Origin: Streptomyces amritsarensis
GTDB taxonomy: Bacteria > Actinomycetota > Actinomycetes > Streptomycetales > Streptomycetaceae
Direction: 5' to 3'
DNA: 54,414 bases
Assembly (NCBI RefSeq): GCF_001953875.1
Contig: NZ_MQUR01000053.1
Span: 36-54,449 of the forward strand
This document shows, piece by piece, positions 16,938-26,472 of the stretch. The first letter of the stretch is position 1. Each line of letters opens with the position of its first letter. The notes under the pieces were generated by a model that was not told the origin of the DNA, ran no database searches, and saw only the letters and a program-made list of their open reading frames with translations. Made by a program: the position numbers and the translations under genes.

Positions 16938-17878
16938 GCTGCTCCCCCTGGCTGTCGGTCGGGCACGACCATCGTGCCGATGCCGGAGTCGGTGAAGATC
17001 TCCAGCAGGATCGAGTGCGGGATCCGTCCGTCGAGGACGCGGGCGGTGCCGACGCCGCCGCGCACGGCGTGCAGGCAGCCCTCCATCTTGGGGACCATGC
17101 CGCTGGACAGCTCGGGCAGCAGCTTCTGCAGCTCGCTGACGGTGAGCCGGCTGATGACCTCGTCGCTGTGCGGCCAGTCGGCGTAGAGGCCCTCGACGTC
17201 GGTGAGGACCATCAGCGTCTCGGCGCCGAGGGAGGCGGCGAGGGCCGCGGCTGCGGTGTCGGCGTTGACGTTGTAGACGTGGTGGTCGTCGGCGCTGCGG
17301 GCGATGGAGGAGATGACCGGGATCCGGCCGTCGGCCAGGAGCGCCTCGATGGCGCCGGTGTCGATGTCGGTGATCTCGCCGACCCGGCCGATGTCGATGA
17401 GCTCGCCGTCGATCTCCGGGCTGTGCTTGGTCGCGGTGATGGTGCGGGCGTCCTCGCCGGTCATGCCGACGGCGAGCGGCCCGTGCTGGTTGAGCAGTCC
17501 GACCAGTTCGCGCTGGACCTGGCCCGCCAGGACCATCCGTACGACGTCCATGGCCTCCGGGGTCGTCACGCGCAGGCCGGCCTTGAACTCGCTGACCAGG
17601 CCCTGCTTGTCGAGCTGGGCGTTGATCTGCGGGCCGCCGCCGTGCACGACGACCGGCTTCAGGCCGGCCTGGTGCAGGAAGACCACGTCCTGGGCGAAGG
17701 CGGCCTTGAGGTCCTCGTCGATCATGGCGTTGCCGCCGAACTTGATGACGACGACCTTGCCGTTGTGGCGCCGGAGCCAGGGCAGGGCCTCGATGAGGAT
17801 CTGCGCCTTGGGCAGGGCGGTGTGCTTGCGGGCGGTGCCGCCGGAGGCGCCGGGCTGCCCGGCCTTCTCGTCGCTCAT
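16934..17878 (-). CDS. argB: Acetylglutamate kinase
   Basis: A 314-residue amino-acid kinase that phosphorylates N-acetylglutamate with ATP, the usual target of arginine feedback inhibition. Visible landmarks are KFGGNAM (46-52) and VHGGGPQI (78-85) for ATP and substrate binding. The N-terminal helix before the kinase core (about 18-38) is the kind found in arginine-sensitive hexameric enzymes, so feedback inhibition is likely. The ATG (17876-17878) overlaps the argJ stop codon. A longer in-frame reading exists upstream but only runs antiparallel to frame through argJ and is spurious. Confidence 0.97.
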   Translation of the reverse strand: MSDEKAGQPGASGGTARKHTALPKAQILIEALPWLRRHNGKVVVIKFGGNAMIDEDLKAAFAQDVVFLHQAGLKPVVVHGGGPQINAQLDKQGLVSEFKAGLRVTTPEAMDVVRMVLAGQVQRELVGLLNQHGPLAVGMTGEDARTITATKHSPEIDGELIDIGRVGEITDIDTGAIEALLADGRIPVISSIARSADDHHVYNVNADTAAAALAASLGAETLMVLTDVEGLYADWPHSDEVISRLTVSELQKLLPELSSGMVPKMEGCLHAVRGGVGTARVLDGRIPHSILLEIFTDSGIGTMVVPDRQPGGAA

Positions 17879-19050
17879 GAGGAGTAGGCGCTGTTCTCGT
17901 GGACGTACTCGGCGGTGAGGTCGTTGGCCCAGATGACGGCCGACTCGCCGCCGGTGGAGAGGTCGGCGGTGATGCGGACCTCGCGGTCCTTCATCGAGAC
18001 CAGGTCGCGGTCCTCGCCGACGGAGCCGTTCTTGCAGACCCACACGCCGTTGATGGCGACGTTCAGCCGGTCCGGGTCGAAGGCGGCCTTGGTGGTGCCG
18101 ATCGCGGACAGGACGCGGCCCCAGTTGGGGTCCTCGCCGTGGATGGCGCACTTGAGCAGGTTGTTGCGGGCGATGGAGCGGCCGACCTCGACCGCGTCGT
18201 CCTCGGTGGCCGCGCCGACGACCTCGATGCGGATGTCCTTGCTGGCGCCCTCGGCGTCGCCGATCAGCTGGCGGGCCAGGTCGTCGCAGACCTTGCGCAC
18301 CGTGTCGGCGAAGTCGGCGCGGGCGGGCACCTGGCCGGACGCCCCGGAGGCGAGCAGCAGCACCGTGTCGTTGGTGGACATGCAGCCGTCGGAGTCGACC
18401 CGGTCGAAGGTGGTGCGGGTGGCGGAGCGCAGCGCCTCGTCGAGGGTGGCGGCGTCCACGTCGGCGTCGGTGGTGAGGACGACGAGCATGGTGGCCAGGC
18501 CGGGGGCGAGCATGCCCGCGCCCTTGGCCATGCCGCCGACCGTCCAGCCGTCCTGGGAGACGGTGGCGGTCTTGTGCACGGTGTCGGTGGTCTTGATGGC
18601 GATGGCGGCGGCCTCGCCGCCGTCCTCGGACAGGGCCGCTGCGGCCGTCTCGATACCGGGGAGCAGCTTGTCCATGGGGAGCAGGACGCCGATCAGGCCG
18701 GTGGAGGCGACCGCGATCTCGCCGGCGTTGTGCTCGCCGCCGCCGAGGGCGTTGTCGTTGAGGGTGGCCGCGACCTTCTCCGCCGTGGCGTGCGTGTCCT
18801 GGAAGCCCTTGGGGCCGGTGCAGGCGTTGGCGCCGCCGGAGTTGAGGACCACGGCGCTGACGGTGCCGCCGCGCAGGACCTGCTCGGACCAGTGCACGGG
18901 CGCGGCCTTGACGCGGTTGGAGGTGAAGACGCCGGCGGCGGCCAGGCGCGGCCCGTTGTTGACCACGAGGGCCAGGTCCGGGTTGCCGTTGGCCTTGATC
19001 CCGGCGGCGATGCCCGCCGCCGTGAATCCCTGTGCAGCCGTAACACTCAC
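17875..19050 (-). CDS. argJ: Bifunctional glutamate N-acetyltransferase / ornithine acetyltransferase
   Basis: A 391-residue enzyme that moves the acetyl group from N-acetylornithine to glutamate, recycling it so that no ArgE is needed. The self-cleavage site is visible as KGAGMLAPGLATML with the nucleophilic threonine at 187, where the proenzyme splits into alpha and beta chains. The GTG start (19048-19050) overlaps the argC stop as GTGA. Whether it also uses acetyl-CoA (bifunctional) cannot be decided from sequence alone. Confidence 0.96.
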   Translation of the reverse strand: MSVTAAQGFTAAGIAAGIKANGNPDLALVVNNGPRLAAAGVFTSNRVKAAPVHWSEQVLRGGTVSAVVLNSGGANACTGPKGFQDTHATAEKVAATLNDNALGGGEHNAGEIAVASTGLIGVLLPMDKLLPGIETAAAALSEDGGEAAAIAIKTTDTVHKTATVSQDGWTVGGMAKGAGMLAPGLATMLVVLTTDADVDAATLDEALRSATRTTFDRVDSDGCMSTNDTVLLLASGASGQVPARADFADTVRKVCDDLARQLIGDAEGASKDIRIEVVGAATEDDAVEVGRSIARNNLLKCAIHGEDPNWGRVLSAIGTTKAAFDPDRLNVAINGVWVCKNGSVGEDRDLVSMKDREVRITADLSTGGESAVIWANDLTAEYVHENSAYSS

Positions 19051-20075
19051 GGCGCGACTCCAATCGTGGAAAGCCCGAGCTGCTCGGGGAGCCCGAGGGC
19101 GATGTTCATGCTCTGTACCGCACCGCCGGCGGTGCCCTTGGTGAGGTTGTCGATGGCGCTGACGGCGATGATCCGCCGGGCGGCCTCGTCGTAGGCGACC
19201 TGGACGTGGACGGCGTTGGAGCCGTGGACGGACTTGGTGGACGGCATCCGGCCCTCGGGCAGCAGGTGGACGAAGGGCTCGTCGGCGTACGCCTTCTCGT
19301 AGGCGGCGCGCAGCGACTCCGCCGTGGTGCCGGGGCGGGCCTTGGCCGAGCAGGTGGCGAGGATGCCGCGGGCCATGGGTACGAGGGTCGGCGTGAAGGA
19401 GACGCTGACACGCTCGCCGGCGAGGGGGCTGAGGTTCTGCACCATCTCGGGCGTGTGCCGGTGGCCGCCGCCCACACCGTAGGGGGTCACGCTTCCCATG
19501 ACCTCGGCGCCGAGCAGGTGCGGCTTGAGCGCCTTGCCCGCGCCGGAGGTGCCGGTGGCGGCGACGATCACGGCCTCGGGTTCGGCGAGCTGCGCCTGGT
19601 AGGCCGGGTAGAGCGCGAGGGAGACGGCGGTGGGGAAGCAGCCGGGGACCGCGACCCGCCTGGCGCCCGCCAGTGCGGCGCGGGCGCCGGGGAGTTCGGG
19701 GAGGCCGTAGGGCCAGGTGCCGGCGTGCGGGGCCCCGTAGAACGCGTCCCAGTCGGCGGCGTCCTTGAGGCGGTGGTCGGCGCCCATGTCGACGACGAGG
19801 ACGTCGTCGCCGAGCTGGGCGGCGACGGCGGCGGACTGGCCGTGCGGGAGGGCGAGGAAGACGACGTCGTGGCCGGCGAGGGCCTCGGCGGTGGTCGCCT
19901 CCAGGGTGCGCCCGGCGAGCGGCACGAGGTGCGGTTGCAGGGAGCCGAGGAGCTGTCCGGCGTTGGAGTTGCCGGTCAGGGCGCCGATCTCCACCTCGGG
20001 GTGCGAGAGCAGCAGGCGCAGGACTTCTCCGCCCGCGTACCCGCTCGCTCCGGCCACCGCTACACGTACCACCAT
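19047..20075 (-). CDS. argC: N-acetyl-gamma-glutamyl-phosphate reductase
   Basis: A 342-residue NADPH-dependent reductase giving N-acetylglutamate semialdehyde. The N-terminal Rossmann motif is GASGYAGGE (9-17) and the active-site cysteine lies in VPGCFPTA (143-150, Cys146). It is the first gene of the argCJBDR operon. The ATG at 20073-20075 has a strong GGAGG ribosome site 6 bases upstream. A 17-spaced promoter overlapped by ARG-box-like sequence lies 25-55 bases upstream. Confidence 0.97.
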   Translation of the reverse strand: MVVRVAVAGASGYAGGEVLRLLLSHPEVEIGALTGNSNAGQLLGSLQPHLVPLAGRTLEATTAEALAGHDVVFLALPHGQSAAVAAQLGDDVLVVDMGADHRLKDAADWDAFYGAPHAGTWPYGLPELPGARAALAGARRVAVPGCFPTAVSLALYPAYQAQLAEPEAVIVAATGTSGAGKALKPHLLGAEVMGSVTPYGVGGGHRHTPEMVQNLSPLAGERVSVSFTPTLVPMARGILATCSAKARPGTTAESLRAAYEKAYADEPFVHLLPEGRMPSTKSVHGSNAVHVQVAYDEAARRIIAVSAIDNLTKGTAGGAVQSMNIALGLPEQLGLSTIGVAP

Positions 20076-20094
20076 CGGACCCTCCTCATCGATG

Positions 20095-20130
20095 GCATGA
20101 CTATACGTACCGACGCACGTTTATGCAATG
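20095..20130 (-). promoter_or_regulatory. argC promoter with ARG-box-like operator
   Basis: On the minus strand TTGCAT (20123-20128) and TATAGT (20100-20105) are exactly 17 bases apart. The -35 box lies within ATTGCATAAACG and the -10 box is followed by CATGC, giving two half-sites of the TGCATA type about two helical turns apart. This is the layout of Streptomyces argC operators bound by ArgR. Confidence 0.75.
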
Positions 20131-20331
20131 TCGTGGATCTCGGGGGAAGGGCCGCACCGGAGGAAGGGGCGCGGCACGCTCCCTCCGAAGGATGTCTAGC
20201 AGGAAAGCCTCCGCTGCGGCGGCGATTGCCCCGCCGGCGCAGGGAGCCGGTCGCGCGGTCGCACCGCGTCGGACCGTCCGGCGCCGCCGCGGGATCGGTC
20301 CCGTCGACGAGACGGCGCCCGACGCGCAGTC

Positions 20332-20353
20332 CGGCCGGCGCGCGGCCGGCCGG
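20332..20353 (-). terminator. GC-rich hairpin after the phosphatase-like gene
   Basis: CCGGCCGG at 20332-20339 and again at 20346-20353 can form an 8-base stem with a 6-base loop, directly after the stop codon at 20360. The remaining sequence up to the argC promoter (20131-20331) shows no convincing gene. Confidence 0.5.
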
Positions 20354-20359
20354 CGGGGA

Positions 20360-20935
20360 TCAGGCCGGGGCCTGCAGGCAGAGGTGCCATTGGCCGGGGA
20401 AGCCCGTGAGGGTCATCGTCGACAGCGGCCGGACGTCCACGTTCCAGTAGGTCAGCGGGGGCGCCTTCAGGGCGTAGACCAGTGCGGCGCGGACCACCGA
20501 CGGCTCCGCCACCGCCACGATCGCGCCGCCGTCGTCGGCCGGCCGGGTGTCGAGCCACCCGCCGATCCGGGAGATGAAGGCGAGCAGGGACTCGCCGCCG
20601 TGCGGGGCGGCCCGCGGGTCGCTGAGCCACACGTCGACCGCTTCGGGCTCCTGCGCGGCCACCTCGGCGAGGGTCCGCCCCCGCCAGCGGCCCATGTCGC
20701 ACTCCCGCAGCGCCGGCTGGGCCAGGGGCGCGTACCCGAGGGCCTCGCCCGTGGCCCGGCTGCGCGGGGTCGGCGAGCAGTAGCGCAGCTCGGCCGCGCC
20801 CAGGGGTACGAGGCCCTGCGCGGCGGACTCCACCGCCCGCCAGCCGACCCCGTCCAGCGGGCGGTCGTCGTCGAAGCGCTCGGCGAGCAGCGAGGAACTA
20901 CGGGCTGCGGCGACAAGCGAAACCCGAACATGCAT
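20360..20935 (-). CDS. Degenerate histidine phosphatase-family protein
   Basis: A 191-residue protein with the overall layout of the phosphoglycerate mutase-like histidine phosphatases: CSPTPRSRATGEALG, ECDMGRWRGRTLAEV and HGGESLLAFISRIGGWLD all match family landmarks. However the N-terminal RHG catalytic motif is replaced by AAARS (residues 9-13), and the second catalytic HGG region is replaced by VAVAEPSVVRAAL. Both phosphate-handling histidines are therefore missing, so classical phosphatase activity is unlikely; a binding or regulatory role is possible. The ATG lacks a good ribosome site. It lies 31 bases after the MocR gene on the same strand. Confidence 0.75.
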   Translation of the reverse strand: MHVRVSLVAAARSSSLLAERFDDDRPLDGVGWRAVESAAQGLVPLGAAELRYCSPTPRSRATGEALGYAPLAQPALRECDMGRWRGRTLAEVAAQEPEAVDVWLSDPRAAPHGGESLLAFISRIGGWLDTRPADDGGAIVAVAEPSVVRAALVYALKAPPLTYWNVDVRPLSTMTLTGFPGQWHLCLQAPA

Positions 20936-20966
20936 GCGGTGATGGTGGGGCGCGCGGGGCGGCGGG

Positions 20967-22413
20967 TCAAGCGTCCCTGGCAGGGGCCTCCTCCCCCAGC
21001 CCGGCGCGGACGCGCTGGACGGCCTCCACCAGTTCGCCCGGGCCGGAGACGCCGGCGAAGCTCAGGCGGACGTACGCAGCGGGCGGTTCGGCGCAGAAGT
21101 AGGGGCGGCCGGGGGCCACCGCAACCCCGGCGCGCAGGGCCGCCGCCGCGAACGACGCGTCGTCGCCGCCCCCGGTCATCCTCGCCCACAGCTGATAGCC
21201 GCCCGAGGGCAGGCGGTGGACGGTCAGGCCGGGCAGCTCCCGCCGCAGGGCGCCGGCGAGCACGTCCCGCCGGTGGCGCAGCTCGGCGGCCACCGTACGC
21301 AGGTGGCGCGGCCAGGCGGGCGCGCCGACCAGCTCCAGCGCCGCCTCCTGGAGCGGTCGGGGCACGAAGAAGCTGTCCACGACCTGGACGGCGCGCAGCC
21401 GGTCCACGACCGGCCCGCGGGCGGCCAGCGCGCCGACCCGGAGGCTGGGCGAGGTGGCCTTGGTCAGGGACCTGACGTGCACGACGACCCCGTCGTGGTC
21501 GTCGGCGGCCAGGGTCGCGGGCAGCGGGCCGGAGTCGTCGTGGGCGAGGGCGCGGGCGTAGTCGTCCTCGACCACGAAGGCCCCGGCGGCCCGCGCGATC
21601 CGCAGCACTTCGGCCCGGCGCCCGGCGGCCAGCACCGCACCGGTCGGGTTCTGGAAGAGCGGCTGGCAGACGAAGACGCGGGCCCCGGTCGCCTCGAAGG
21701 CGGCGGCCAGCAGTTCCGGCCGGACCCCGTCGGCGTCCACCGGCACGGGTACCGGCCGGCATCCGGAGGCGCGGGCGATGGCCAGCAGCCCGGGGTAGGT
21801 CGGGGACTCCACGAGGATCGGCGCCCCGGGTGGGGCGAGCGCCCGCAGGGCGGTGGTCAGCGCGCTCTGCCCGCCCGCGGTCACCAGGACGTCGGCGGCG
21901 CCGACGGCCCCGCCGATCTCCCGGGCGAACCAGTCGCGCAGCTCCGGCAGCCCCTCCATGGGCGGCCGGTCCCAGGCCCCCGGGCGCCGCCCGGCCCGGG
22001 CGAGGGCGGCGGCCATGGCCCGCTCGGGCTGGATGGAGGCGTGCAGGTATCCGCTGTTGAGGGCGATCACCGACGGCGGCGGCGCGGCCAGGCAGGCCAG
22101 CACCCCGGAGGCGTCCACGGAGCGCGGGACGACGTCCCCGGCCCCCTCCGCACTGAGCGCGACCTCCTGCCAGGAGGTGTCCCCGGCCGAGGGGAGCGCC
22201 GTGCGCGGGGCGGCGCGGTAGACGCCGGCGCCGGGCCGGGTGACGACGAGGCCCTCGGCGGCGAGCTGCGCCAGGGCCCGGGAGACGGTGACGGGACTGA
22301 CCCGGTAGCGCTCGACCAGAGCCCGGCTGGACGGGAGCTTTCCACCCACCGAGTAGCGGTTCAGCTCGGACCTCAGAGAATCTGCCAGCTCCGCCACACT
22401 GCTACGCTCATAC

Positions 22414-22415
<2 letters not shown>
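20967..22415 (-). CDS. MocR-type regulator (GntR HTH fused to PLP aminotransferase domain)
   Basis: A 482-residue fusion protein. Residues about 5-75 are a GntR winged helix (LPSSRALVERYRVSPVTVSRALAQLAAEGLV). Residues about 110-475 are a fold-type I aminotransferase domain with AGGQSAL, a PTYPG segment, NPTG and the PLP-lysine region SLTKA. Such proteins sense PLP or amino compounds rather than catalyse transamination in most cases. The ATG (22413-22415) overlaps the start codon of the divergent EamA gene by two bases. No ribosome site precedes it and a -10-like TATTCT lies about 8 bases upstream, so the mRNA is probably leaderless. It likely controls the EamA transporter and itself. Confidence 0.85.
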
Positions 22416-23343
<928 letters not shown>

Positions 23344-23376
23344 CACCGGATCGGAGCGCCACCGAGGAGGTCAGAC

Positions 23377-23574
23377 ATGCGAGCTACCGAGGGCGACCAG
23401 CTGGTGCAGCACGGCAGGATCGTCGGACAACCCGACAAGGTGGGCGAGATCACCCAGGTGCTCGGCGAGAACGGGACGCCCCCGTACCGGGTCCGCTTCC
23501 AGGACGGACACGAAGCGCTGATGGCTCCCGGACCCGACTGCGTCGTCCGCCACCCCGCAGAGCCCGGGCACTGA
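23377..23574 (+). CDS. DUF1918 domain protein
   Basis: A 65-residue protein with the DUF1918 pattern: GDQLVQHGRIVGQPDKVGEI near the N-terminus and PPYRVRFQDGHEALMAPGPDCVV near the end. The fold is a small beta-barrel; function unknown, widespread in actinobacteria. The ATG has a strong GGAGG site (GAGGAGGTCAGAC). It follows the EamA gene by 33 bases and may be cotranscribed. Confidence 0.85.
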   Translation: MRATEGDQLVQHGRIVGQPDKVGEITQVLGENGTPPYRVRFQDGHEALMAPGPDCVVRHPAEPGH

Positions 23575-23576
23575 AT

Positions 23577-24818
23577 TCACCGCGGGGGCACGGCCGAACC
23601 GTAGTGGTCGGCCACCACACGTGCCATCGCCCCGTTGGGGTCCGCGGCCACCTGCTTCGCCGAGAAGTAGACGTGGCCGCGGACCTCCGGGTATCCGCGG
23701 GCGAACCGCACGTGCCGCGACAGCTCCGCCGGATCCCGCCAGGCCGCGGTGGGGCTGTCCGCGTCGCAGCGGTAGAGCGCCTCGCCCACGTACAGGTCCG
23801 CCTTCGTGCCCGCGACGGTCCGGGCCCACCAGGGGACGAGCGCGGCGTAGTCGGCCGTCGAGTGCCCGATGTGCCAGTAGGCCTGCGGCACGACGTAGTC
23901 GATCCAGCCCTCCCTGACCCACTTGCGGGTGTCCGCGTACAGGTCGTCGTACGCCGCGAGGCCGCGGGTCCTGGAGCCGGCCGGGTCCCGGTCCGAGTTG
24001 CGCCAGATCCCGAAGGGGCTGATGCCGAACCTGACCGCGGGCCGCAGGGCGCGCAGCCGCTGCGACATCTCGCGGACCAGGGTGTCGGTGTTGTTCCGAC
24101 GCCAGGCCGCCCGGGACGAGAAGCCGCCGCCGTACTCCTCGTAGGCGTCGTCGTCGTCGAAGTACTCCCCCGCCACCGGATAGGGATAGAAGTAGTCGTC
24201 CCAGTGGACGGCGTCCAGCGGGTAGCGGGTGACCGCGTCGAGCATGGCCTCCTGCACGAACCGCCGTACCTCGGGCACCCCCGGGTTGTAGTAGAGCTTC
24301 CCGCCGTACTCGACGGTCCAGCCGTCCTGCCGTGCCGGGTGCTCGGGCACCAGCCGGTCGAAGTCGGTGTGGTTGGCCACCCGGTACGGGTTGAACCAGG
24401 CGTGCAGCTCCAGACCGCGGGCGTGCGCCTCGGCGACGGCCGTGCCGAGGGGGTCCCAGCCCGGATGGCCCCCCTGCCGCCCCGTCAACCACTGCGACCA
24501 GGGCTCGAAGGAGGACGGCCACAGCGCGTCGGCCGCCGGCCGGACCTGGAGGACCACCGCGTTGAGCCGGCGGCGGACGGCGGTGTCGAGCAGGGCCAGC
24601 AGTTCCTTGCGCTGGGTCGCGGCCGACAGCCCGCTGCGCGAGGGCCAGTCGACGTTCGAGACGGACGCGATCCACATCCCCCGGAACTCGGGGGTGCCGG
24701 CGCCCCTCCCGGGGAGCGGGCCCGAAGTCCGCGGCGCGGCGAACGCCGCTCCCCCCGTCGCCGCGGCGATCACCCCCGCCGCCCCTGCCAGCAGTGCCCG
24801 TCGACCGATGTGCGCCAT
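23577..24818 (-). CDS. Secreted GHL10-family glycoside hydrolase
   Basis: A 413-residue exported protein with a Tat-type signal (GRRALLAGAAG, residues 5-15, then an Ala-rich stretch ending around AFA). The mature domain starts with EFRGMWIASVSNVDWPS, typical of the GHL10 (DUF187) beta-barrel family related to E. coli YngK/YddW. Acidic residues in HWDDYFYPYP and the AFGISPFGIWRN-like segment (FGISPFGIWRN) fit the active-site cleft. The family is thought to act on glycan strands, possibly peptidoglycan, but the substrate is unproven. ATG 24816-24818 has a GGAGAGG ribosome site. It is convergent with DUF1918, only 2 bases apart. Confidence 0.85.
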   Translation of the reverse strand: MAHIGRRALLAGAAGVIAAATGGAAFAAPRTSGPLPGRGAGTPEFRGMWIASVSNVDWPSRSGLSAATQRKELLALLDTAVRRRLNAVVLQVRPAADALWPSSFEPWSQWLTGRQGGHPGWDPLGTAVAEAHARGLELHAWFNPYRVANHTDFDRLVPEHPARQDGWTVEYGGKLYYNPGVPEVRRFVQEAMLDAVTRYPLDAVHWDDYFYPYPVAGEYFDDDDAYEEYGGGFSSRAAWRRNNTDTLVREMSQRLRALRPAVRFGISPFGIWRNSDRDPAGSRTRGLAAYDDLYADTRKWVREGWIDYVVPQAYWHIGHSTADYAALVPWWARTVAGTKADLYVGEALYRCDADSPTAAWRDPAELSRHVRFARGYPEVRGHVYFSAKQVAADPNGAMARVVADHYGSAVPPR

Positions 24819-24978
24819 GTGACCTCTCCGTTTCACTGAGTGACGATGCGCGGTGTCCGCCCAGCATGCCCGCCCCGGCCCGCCGCGCCCCGCAAGGTCG
24901 GGAGTAACGTCGGGGGGCGTGGCGGGCGCCGGAATCACACGGGGGACCCGCCGACGGATGAGCTGCGAAAGGCACGAA

Positions 24979-25851
24979 GTGACTGACCTCCCTTCCGACA
25001 TCACACGCGTCGGCGTAGTGGGCTGTGGCCAGATGGGCGCGGGTATCGCCGAGGTGTGTGCCCGAAGCGGCCTTGAGGTCAAGGTCGCCGAGACCACCGG
25101 CGAAGCCCTGGAGATCGGCCGTACCCGGCTTCAGAACTCCCTGACCAAGGCCGCCGAGCGCGGCAAGATCACCGAGGAGGAGCGGGACGCCGCCCTGGCC
25201 CGCCTCACCTTCACCACCGACCTCGGCGAGTTCGCCGACCGCGACCTCGTCATCGAGGCGGTCGTCGAGAACGAGCAGATCAAGACGGAGATCTTCCAGG
25301 TCCTCGACCAGGTGATCACCCGCCCGGACGCGATCCTCGCCTCCAACACCTCCTCGATCCCGCTGGTCAAGCTGGCCGTCGCGACCTCGCGGCCCGACCA
25401 GGTCATCGGCATCCACTTCTTCAACCCGGCCCCCGTGCAGAAGCTCGTCGAGCTGATCCCGGCGCTGACCACGGGCGAGGAGACGATCAAGCGGGCAGAG
25501 GCCCTGGTGCGGGACGTGCTCGGCAAGCACGCGGTCCGCGCCCAGGACCGCTCCGGCTTCGTCGTCAACGCGCTCCTCGTCCCCTACCTGCTGTCCGCGA
25601 TCCGGATGTTCGAGTCGGGCATCGCGAGCCGCGAGGACATCGACAACGGCATGGAGCTGGGCTGCGCCCACCCGATGGGCCCGCTGAAGCTGTCCGACCT
25701 CATCGGTCTGGACACCATCGCCTCGATCGCCGACTCGATGTACGCCGAGTACAAGGAGCCGTTGTACGCCGCTCCCCCGCTGCTCCAGCGGATGGTCGAC
25801 GCCGGCCGCCTGGGCCGCAAGACGGGCGCGGGCTTCTACCCGTACGGCTGA
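24979..25851 (+). CDS. 3-hydroxybutyryl-CoA dehydrogenase
   Basis: A 290-residue NAD(P)-dependent 3-hydroxyacyl-CoA dehydrogenase. The N-terminal nucleotide-binding motif is VGVVGCGQMGAGIAE (about 9-23), followed by VIEAVVEN, the substrate segment NTSSIP and the catalytic-histidine region IGIHFFNPAP. The C-terminal domain has the family pattern DRSGFVVNALLVPYL and ends GRKTGAGFYPYG. It interconverts acetoacetyl-CoA and 3-hydroxybutyryl-CoA in butyryl-CoA or ethylmalonyl-CoA related metabolism. GTG 24979 with GAAAGG upstream is preferred; ATG 24958, seven codons earlier, is an alternative. Confidence 0.9.
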   Translation: MTDLPSDITRVGVVGCGQMGAGIAEVCARSGLEVKVAETTGEALEIGRTRLQNSLTKAAERGKITEEERDAALARLTFTTDLGEFADRDLVIEAVVENEQIKTEIFQVLDQVITRPDAILASNTSSIPLVKLAVATSRPDQVIGIHFFNPAPVQKLVELIPALTTGEETIKRAEALVRDVLGKHAVRAQDRSGFVVNALLVPYLLSAIRMFESGIASREDIDNGMELGCAHPMGPLKLSDLIGLDTIASIADSMYAEYKEPLYAAPPLLQRMVDAGRLGRKTGAGFYPYG

Positions 25852-25882
25852 CCGCGCGGCCGGCCGAAGGGTGACCCGACCG

Positions 25883-26419
25883 CTACGGCCGGCCGAGCCG
25901 CAGGTGGTGCAGCAGGAGCAGCCCGGCCGCCATGTTGGCGGCCGGGATCTCCCCGTCCGCGATCATGTCCGGCACGAGCTTGAGGGGGACCCACTCCCGG
26001 CGCGAGGACTCGAAGTCGTCCTCGGGGTCGCCGGTCCAGGTCGCCCCGTCCGCCCAGAACAGGTGGTGGCGGGCGTCGGTCAGCCCGTTGGACGGCTCGA
26101 CGGTCATCAGGTGGCGGAGCGGGCCGGGCCGCCAGCCCGACTCCTCCTCCATCTCCCGGGCCGCCGCGGCGGCGATGTCCTCGCCGTCCTCGACCACCCC
26201 GGCGGGCAGTTCCCATCCCCAGCTGTCGGTGATGAAGCGGTGCCGCCAGAGCAGCAGCACCTCGTTGGCCTCGTTGACGGCCGTGGCCACCGCCACCGGG
26301 CGCAGCCGGATCACGAAGTGGTCCAGGTGCCGGCCGTCGGGGAGTTCCACGTCGGCGAGATTCACATCGAACCAGCGGTTCTTGTACACAGTCTGCTCAC
26401 TCAGGTTCGTCCACTGCAC
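25883..26419 (-). CDS. NUDIX hydrolase (ADP-ribose pyrophosphatase-like)
   Basis: A 178-residue hydrolase with the Nudix box GVVEDGEDIAAAAAREMEEESGW, carrying the metal-binding REMEEESG core. The N-terminal FDVNLADVELPDGRHLDHFVIR region resembles ADP-ribose pyrophosphatases (NudF type). Substrate is therefore probably ADP-ribose or another nucleoside diphosphate derivative. The GTG start at 26417-26419 has GGAAGGTGG upstream. That ribosome site lies inside a hairpin (26425-26451), which could limit translation. It follows the NsdA-like gene by 53 bases on the same strand. Confidence 0.85.
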   Translation of the reverse strand: MQWTNLSEQTVYKNRWFDVNLADVELPDGRHLDHFVIRLRPVAVATAVNEANEVLLLWRHRFITDSWGWELPAGVVEDGEDIAAAAAREMEEESGWRPGPLRHLMTVEPSNGLTDARHHLFWADGATWTGDPEDDFESSRREWVPLKLVPDMIADGEIPAANMAAGLLLLHHLRLGRP

Positions 26420-26424
26420 GGCTG

Positions 26425-26451
26425 TGCCACCTTCCGTTCGAGTAGGTGGCA
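26425..26451 (-). promoter_or_regulatory. Hairpin sequestering the NUDIX ribosome site
   Basis: TGCCACC (26425-26431) pairs with GGTGGCA (26445-26451). On the transcribed strand the GGTGG of the ribosome site is in the stem. It may be a translational control element or a weak terminator after the NsdA-like gene. Confidence 0.35.
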
Positions 26452-26472
26452 AACATCGCAGCAGCTGCCCTG

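Noticed and set aside
16934..19063. Apparent 709-residue fusion of argB with an upstream domain
   Set aside because: The N-terminal half is an Arg/Gly-rich shadow of argJ; argB has a proper ATG overlapping the argJ stop.
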